The notes below the pieces were generated by a model. That model was not told the origin of the DNA and made no database searches. It saw only the letters and a program-made list of their open reading frames with translations. This document shows, piece after piece, positions 61,117 through 64,000 of a DNA stretch of 64,000 bases (within the stretch, counting starts at the first letter, position 1; every line of letters starts with the position of its first letter). The stretch covers positions 124,001 to 188,000 of the forward strand of contig NZ_BAABEO010000017.1 in assembly GCF_039540195.1 (NCBI RefSeq), given 5' to 3'. Position numbers and translations under genes: made by a program. Source of the stretch: Zafaria ginkgonis (GTDB lineage Bacteria > Actinomycetota > Actinomycetes > Actinomycetales > Micrococcaceae).

Positions 61117-62102
61117 CCCACAGCACGCTCAGCGATGACCGTCCGGCCCCACCGCAGGCCGGGCTCCGGACCGGCTTCATCGGCCTGGGGAACATGGGCG
61201 GGCGCATGGCCCGCCGCCTGGTGGATGCCGGCCGGCCGGTGCTCGGTTACGACGCCCGCCCCGAGAGCATCGAAGCGGCCGGAGCCACGGCCGCCCCCTC
61301 CGTGGCCGAGGTCGTGGCCGCTTCCGACGTCGTGCTGCTGTCCCTGCCCGAAAGCAGGATCGTCGAGGCGGTGGTGCTGGGCGAGGACGGCATCCTGGCC
61401 CACGCCCGGCCCGGACAGGTCCTGGTGGATTTGAGCACCTCCGCGCCGGCCTCCACCATCGGCCTCCACGGGAAGCTGAAGGCCAAAGGAATGACCCTGA
61501 TCGACGCCGGCATCTCCGGCGGCGCGGCCGCGGCGGAAAAAGGCACGCTGACCCTGATGGTCGGCGGCGACCCGGCGGTGCTGGAGCAGGTGCGCCCGAT
61601 CCTGGACGCGTTCTCCGAGCACATCTTCCACTGCGGCGGCGTCGGGGCCGGCCACACCGCCAAGCTGCTGAACAACTTCCTGAACGCGATCTCCCTCTCC
61701 GCCACCGCCGAGGTCATGGTGGCCGGCCGCAAGGCGGGGCTGGACCTGGAGGTGCTGCTGGAGGTGCTCAACAACAGCTCCGGGGTCAACTTCGCCACCC
61801 TGAACCGGTTCCCCAAGATCATCCGCGGCGACTACCTCAAGGGCGGACTGACCAACTCGCTGATGCTCAAGGACGTGCTGGCCTACGTGGACCTGGCCGC
61901 CTCTCTGGGCGTGGCCAGCCCCAACTCCTCCGCCCCCCTGGCCTCGTTCGGCTTGGCCAAGCAGCTGGGCTACGCCGAGGAGATCAGCAACACCGTGGTG
62001 GACGCCATCGGCGACCTCTCAGGCGGCGTCCGGCTCCACGACGGCGCCCCCGACACAACGGACACGGCAGGCGCGAACACGACGGACAGGAACCAGGCAT
62101 GA
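61113..62102 (+). CDS. NAD(P)-dependent 3-hydroxyisobutyrate-dehydrogenase-type oxidoreductase
   Basis: 329 residues, beta-hydroxyacid dehydrogenase family. Cofactor motif GLGNMG (24-29), substrate motif DAGISGG (131-137, usually DAPVSGG), catalytic Lys184 in GHTAKLLNN. It oxidises a hydroxy acid or reduces a semialdehyde. ATGA overlaps link it to both neighbours. A paralogue is encoded at 62942. Confidence 0.87.
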   Translation: MTHSTLSDDRPAPPQAGLRTGFIGLGNMGGRMARRLVDAGRPVLGYDARPESIEAAGATAAPSVAEVVAASDVVLLSLPESRIVEAVVLGEDGILAHARPGQVLVDLSTSAPASTIGLHGKLKAKGMTLIDAGISGGAAAAEKGTLTLMVGGDPAVLEQVRPILDAFSEHIFHCGGVGAGHTAKLLNNFLNAISLSATAEVMVAGRKAGLDLEVLLEVLNNSSGVNFATLNRFPKIIRGDYLKGGLTNSLMLKDVLAYVDLAASLGVASPNSSAPLASFGLAKQLGYAEEISNTVVDAIGDLSGGVRLHDGAPDTTDTAGANTTDRNQA

Positions 62103-62503
62103 GGCTCATCCACGGCACGGAGCAGGCCGGCACCGCCGGCAAGACCGGCTCGAAGTTCACCGGCACCGTCCACAACTACCTGACGATGCCCTCCACCGAC
62201 GGCGTGACCATCAACACCGTCAACTTCTCCCCCGGCGCGCGCACCCACTGGCACGAACACGAACACGGCCAGATCCTCCAGGTCCTCGCCGGCCGGGGCC
62301 TGGTCTGCACCGGGGCCGACGGCGTGCGCGTCCTGCGGGCCGGGGACACCGTCTGGTGCCCGCCGGGCGAGCGGCACTGGCACGGCGCGGCACCGGACTC
62401 CTTCATGACGCATACGGCCATCTCGCTCGGAACCACCCGGTGGGCCGAGGAAGTCGCCGACGAACACTCCGCAGCCGCCCCCGCGGCGCAGGAAGGCCAG
62501 TAA
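62099..62503 (+). CDS. Cupin domain protein
   Basis: 134 residues, single cupin barrel. His50, His52, His54 and His56 form the first cupin motif (THWHEHEHGQ) and GDTVWCPPGERHWHG the second. It probably binds a divalent metal and could be a small isomerase, dioxygenase or decarboxylase partner. It is coupled to the dehydrogenase upstream and followed 3 bases later by the CMD-type gene, a frequent pairing. Confidence 0.85.
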   Translation: MRLIHGTEQAGTAGKTGSKFTGTVHNYLTMPSTDGVTINTVNFSPGARTHWHEHEHGQILQVLAGRGLVCTGADGVRVLRAGDTVWCPPGERHWHGAAPDSFMTHTAISLGTTRWAEEVADEHSAAAPAAQEGQ

Positions 62504-62505
62504 CC

Positions 62506-62949
62506 ATGACCAGCGGCAACACCACCAGCGAGAACACGACCGCCCACACCCTGAACGCCGGGAAGACGCACCTCCAAAGCTACGAAGAGGGCCTGCAGGT
62601 CCGCCGCGAGGTGCTCGGGCACGCGCACGTGGACAAGTCCCTCAGCCAGGTCAGCGAATTCGCCCGCCCGGTGCAGGAGCTGGTCACCGAGTACTGCTGG
62701 GGCGAGGTCTGGACCCGCCCGGGCCTGCCCCGGGCCACCCGCAGCATGCTCAACCTGGCCATGCTCACCGCCCTGAACCGCAGCCACGAACTCGGCGTCC
62801 ATGTCCGTGGGGCGCTGACCAACGGCGTCACCGAGGAGGAGATCCAGGAGGTCCTGCTCCAGACCGCCATCTATGTCGGCGTGCCCGCCGCGCTGGAGTC
62901 CTTCCGCGTGGCCGAGCAGGTCATCAAGGAGTTCAAGGGCAATGACTGA
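62506..62949 (+). CDS. Carboxymuconolactone decarboxylase (CMD) family protein
   Basis: 147 residues, helical CMD/AhpD-like fold: REVLGHAHVDKSL, VTEYCWGEVWTRPGL, LNLAMLTALNRSHELGVHV and GVTEEEIQEVLLQTAIYVG are as in PcaC, the 4-carboxymuconolactone decarboxylase. The Cys-x-x-Cys of AhpD peroxidases is absent. Probably decarboxylates a lactone in this pathway. AGGAAGG precedes the ATG; its 3' end overlaps the next gene by 8 bp. Confidence 0.88.
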   Translation: MTSGNTTSENTTAHTLNAGKTHLQSYEEGLQVRREVLGHAHVDKSLSQVSEFARPVQELVTEYCWGEVWTRPGLPRATRSMLNLAMLTALNRSHELGVHVRGALTNGVTEEEIQEVLLQTAIYVGVPAALESFRVAEQVIKEFKGND

Positions 62950-63838
62950 TCCCAAGGCAGACCTGCCCGCCGTCGCGTTCATCGGCCTGGGCAACATGGG
63001 CTCGCCCATGTCCGCCCGGCTGGCCGCCGCCGGCTACCCGGTGACCGGTTTCGACCTGGACCCCGCGGCCCGGGACCGGCTCACCGAGGCGGGCGGCACC
63101 ACCGCCGGCAGTGCCGCCGAGGCCGCCCGCGGCGCCGGCGTCGTCATCCTCATGCTGCCCAGCTCAGCCGTCGTCGAGGCCGTCCTTGCCGAGCCCGCCG
63201 TCACGGCGGCCCTGGCGCCGGGGACCACCGTGATCGACATGAGCTCCTCGGACCCCCTCTCCACCCGGAAGCTGGCCGGCGAACTGGCCGCAGCCTCCGT
63301 GACCCTGATCGACGCACCGGTCTCCGGCGGCGTCAAGGGGGCCGAAAACGGCACGCTGACCATCATGGTGGGCGGCGAGGAGGCGGCCGTGGAGCGGGCC
63401 CGGCCGCTGCTGGCGCAGCTGGGATCGGCCCGCCGCGCCGGCAACGTGGGATCCGGCCACGCGATCAAGGCCATCAACAACCTGCTCTCGGCCACGCACC
63501 TGCTGGCGACGGCGGAGGGCATCCTGGCCGGCGAGCGCTTCGGCCTGGACCCGGCGGTGATGGTTGAGCTGATCAACACCTCCAGTGGGCGCAGCGGCTC
63601 CACCGACAACAAGTACCCCAACTTCATCCTGCCGGAGACCTTCGACTCCGGGTTCGGGCTGCGCCTGATGCTCAAGGACATGAAGATCGCCACCGGACTG
63701 GCCCGGCAGCTGGGCCTTTCCAGCCGGCTGGGCGAGCAGGCGGTGGCCCTGTGGGAGCACGCGGCCGAGGCCCTGCCGCCCGCCGCCGACCATACCGAAA
63801 TCGCCCGCTGGGCGGCTGCCGCCACCCGGGCCGGCTAG
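62942..63838 (+). CDS. NAD(P)-dependent 3-hydroxyisobutyrate-dehydrogenase-type oxidoreductase
   Basis: 298 residues, typical length. GLGNMG (15-20), DAPVSGG (124-130) and Lys176 in GHAIKAINN are the cofactor, substrate and catalytic motifs. Together with the 61113 product it gives the operon two hydroxy-acid dehydrogenases, which suggests two successive oxidations or two stereochemistries. Confidence 0.9.
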   Translation: MTDPKADLPAVAFIGLGNMGSPMSARLAAAGYPVTGFDLDPAARDRLTEAGGTTAGSAAEAARGAGVVILMLPSSAVVEAVLAEPAVTAALAPGTTVIDMSSSDPLSTRKLAGELAAASVTLIDAPVSGGVKGAENGTLTIMVGGEEAAVERARPLLAQLGSARRAGNVGSGHAIKAINNLLSATHLLATAEGILAGERFGLDPAVMVELINTSSGRSGSTDNKYPNFILPETFDSGFGLRLMLKDMKIATGLARQLGLSSRLGEQAVALWEHAAEALPPAADHTEIARWAAAATRAG

Positions 63839-63873
63839 CGAATCACGCCGACTAGGAAACCAGGGAGACCACC

Positions 63874-64000
63874 GTGAGCCTGACCGAAGAGCAGCAGCGC
63901 ATCAAGAACGAGATCATTGCCGTCCACGGCGAGTGGGACGGGGCCTGGCAGTCCGTCCTGGACCTGCGTCCGAGGTTCCTGGCGGCCTACGCCCGGTTCG
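63874..64000 (+). CDS. CMD-family protein, 3'-truncated by the window edge
   Basis: GTG at 63874 after AGGGAGACC opens a frame that runs off the window: SLTEEQQRIKNEIIAVHGEW and SVLDLRPRFLAAYARF, the N-terminus of a carboxymuconolactone-decarboxylase-type protein. Only 42 codons are visible. It follows the dehydrogenase by 35 bases and is the sixth gene of the same operon. Confidence 0.7.
   Translation, partial: MSLTEEQQRIKNEIIAVHGEWDGAWQSVLDLRPRFLAAYARF

Overview
The window is very GC-rich DNA with short intergenic gaps, many 4-bp ATGA overlaps, frequent GTG/TTG starts and several apparently leaderless genes. Together with EttA, an Lrp/LysE pair and a MocR/YczE pair, this points to an actinobacterium, most likely an Arthrobacter-like member of the Micrococcaceae. 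This assignment rests on sequence style and family recognition, not on a database search. No insertion sequence, phage gene, CRISPR array or replication origin was found.

Layout. 1-9100 is mostly core or household material: acyl-CoA thioesterase, a membrane protein of unknown function, EttA, an SSB paralogue, tRNA-Arg(TCT), a secreted Fn3/nuclease-like protein and an MFS exporter. 9080-17030 holds an aldo/keto reductase and two flavoproteins of the 3-ketosteroid dehydrogenase type, with an IclR regulator, an SDR, a Dabb protein and an MHS-type transporter. 17200-29100 is a mixed region: Lrp/LysE, LysR/aromatic-acid MFS with a clear LysR-type palindrome, a degenerate J-domain protein with a NERD-like membrane protein, YczE/MocR, an esterase, an octanucleotide tandem repeat, adenine deaminase and another MFS gene.

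From 29250 rightwards the window is almost entirely a catabolic island. It contains (a) an AraC regulator with a two-component flavin monooxygenase and an esterase; (b) a minus-strand operon (41730 to 33352) with a complete SsuABC/TauABC-like uptake system, a metallo-beta-lactamase-fold hydrolase, a TfdB-type phenol hydroxylase, an FAH-family hydrolase and an extradiol (VOC) dioxygenase; (c) LysR and AraC genes followed by a hydroxylase, maleylacetate reductase and hydroxyquinol dioxygenase set in the same order as rolHMD for resorcinol, leading to 3-oxoadipate; (d) another AraC and a divergent maleylacetate-reductase-like gene; (e) a ribose-type ABC transporter, a second MBL hydrolase, an alpha/beta hydrolase, a flavin monooxygenase, an AHL-lactonase-like protein, two 3-hydroxyisobutyrate-dehydrogenase-type enzymes, a cupin and two carboxymuconolactone-decarboxylase-type proteins.

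The most novel-looking part is block (e). Its three promoter regions carry four copies of TNGTNNNACNA, the operator form known for FadR-type GntR repressors, so transporter and enzymes probably form one regulon answering to a regulator not encoded in this window. The substrate is not deducible from sequence alone. A second notable feature is a 16-codon leader ORF with a strong ribosome-binding site, whose stop overlaps the start of the first gene of operon (b).
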